7,427 bases of DNA from an uncultured Bacteroidota bacterium (lineage in GTDB: Bacteria > Bacteroidota > Bacteroidia > Flavobacteriales > Schleiferiaceae): assembly GCA_913056475.1 (NCBI GenBank), contig CAJXMS010000107.1, forward strand, positions 1-7,427, written 5' to 3'. Shown here piece after piece: positions 7,019-7,427 of the stretch. Position numbers and translations under genes: made by a program. The notes beneath the pieces are model-generated. The model ran no database searches and was not told where the DNA came from. It saw nothing but the letters and a program-made list of their open reading frames with translations. Each line of letters starts with the position of its first letter. Positions within the stretch are counted from its first letter, which is position 1.

Positions 7019-7427
7019 TTAAAGTCCTTGTATGGCTAGGATAAGGGCAAGCCCTGAGGAAAGAATGGATACAAAAGTGGTAAGAGTAGAGGCAGCATTA
7101 ACACCGAATCCTAAAGTTTTCCGCTGAAGCGGTTCCACGTAAATAATATCGTTGGGTTGAATAAAATAATAGGGAGAGTGAATAATATTCCGGTCCAGTA
7201 GATTGATGGTGTGGATCTTTGTGCCGTCGGGATATTGGCGAATGATCTGAACGCGGTCTCTGTTGGCCACCGTATTGAGATCCCCGGCATTGGCAATGGC
7301 TTCAAAAATAGTCAGTTGGTTTTGTAAAGCGGTGTATTTCCCGGGTCGGTTGAACTCTCCCAGCGCCGAATAGCGGATACCGCCTAACTGCACTCTCAAG
7401 TAATACTTGGAATAATATTTCTCAACT
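7019..7427 (-). CDS. wza: Wza-type polysaccharide export protein, C-terminal part (partial at right edge)
   Basis: This is the C-terminal 135 residues of an outer-membrane polysaccharide export protein that would form the exit channel docking onto the Wzc-type kinase. The frame stays open to the right window edge, so the N terminus, signal peptide and poly-export domain lie outside; the TTG near 7399 is not a convincing start. Residues about 10-100 of the visible part form an SLBB-like beta-grasp domain: GEFNRPGKY, then LTIFEAIANAGDL, a DRVQIIRQYPDGTK strand pair and a closing IQPNDIIYVEPL. After a short linker, a hydrophobic C-terminal helix (about 113-135, ending AIQGL) should cross or anchor in a membrane, matching the C-terminal helix of Wza-like proteins in position. 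It lies 21 bases upstream of the kinase gene and is probably in the same transcript. The family assignment rests on the SLBB-like pattern plus the neighbour. Confidence 0.87.
   Translation of the reverse strand, partial: VEKYYSKYYLRVQLGGIRYSALGEFNRPGKYTALQNQLTIFEAIANAGDLNTVANRDRVQIIRQYPDGTKIHTINLLDRNIIHSPYYFIQPNDIIYVEPLQRKTLGFGVNAASTLTTFVSILSSGLALILAIQGL

Overview
The window looks like chromosome of a Bacteroidota bacterium. The evidence is the gene families and their order: a separate permease-cysC-cysD-cysN sulfate-activation operon, and a Wza/Wzc pair whose kinase ends in a Tyr-Gly tail. The translation starts also lack clear Shine-Dalgarno sequences, which is common in that phylum. The genus cannot be named from the sequence. 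Gene density is high; the longest non-coding stretch is about 107 bases and contains a terminator.

Positions 1-4370 (plus strand) hold a tight sulfate uptake and activation operon. It begins with an SLC13/DASS-family permease carrying two RCK_C (TrkA_C) domains, cut by the left window edge. Then come cysC (APS kinase), cysD and cysN (the two ATP sulfurylase subunits). Gaps are 6, 3 and 34 bases. Together the products would import sulfate, adenylate it to APS with GTP-driven help from CysN, and phosphorylate APS to PAPS. No reductive gene (cysH, cysI, cysJ) is visible.

Positions 4371-4477 separate two convergent operons. They contain one strong stem-loop flanked by an A-run and a T-run, which can terminate transcription from both sides.

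Positions 4478-7427 (minus strand) hold the end of a polysaccharide export operon: the C-terminal part of a Wza-type outer-membrane export protein (cut by the right edge), followed after 21 bases by a complete Wzc-type co-polymerase/tyrosine autokinase. The kinase tail is unusual: ten Tyr-Gly dipeptides in a row plus four more tyrosines, encoded by a degenerate 6-bp tandem repeat that can change copy number without breaking the frame.

The most attractive joint reading, which is inference, is that PAPS made by the plus-strand operon supplies sulfotransferases acting on the polysaccharide exported by the minus-strand operon. No sulfotransferase lies in the window, so this is only a contextual hypothesis. 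I found no clearly new system; the points most worth a second look are the kinase tail with its repeat and the sulfate-activation/polysaccharide juxtaposition.
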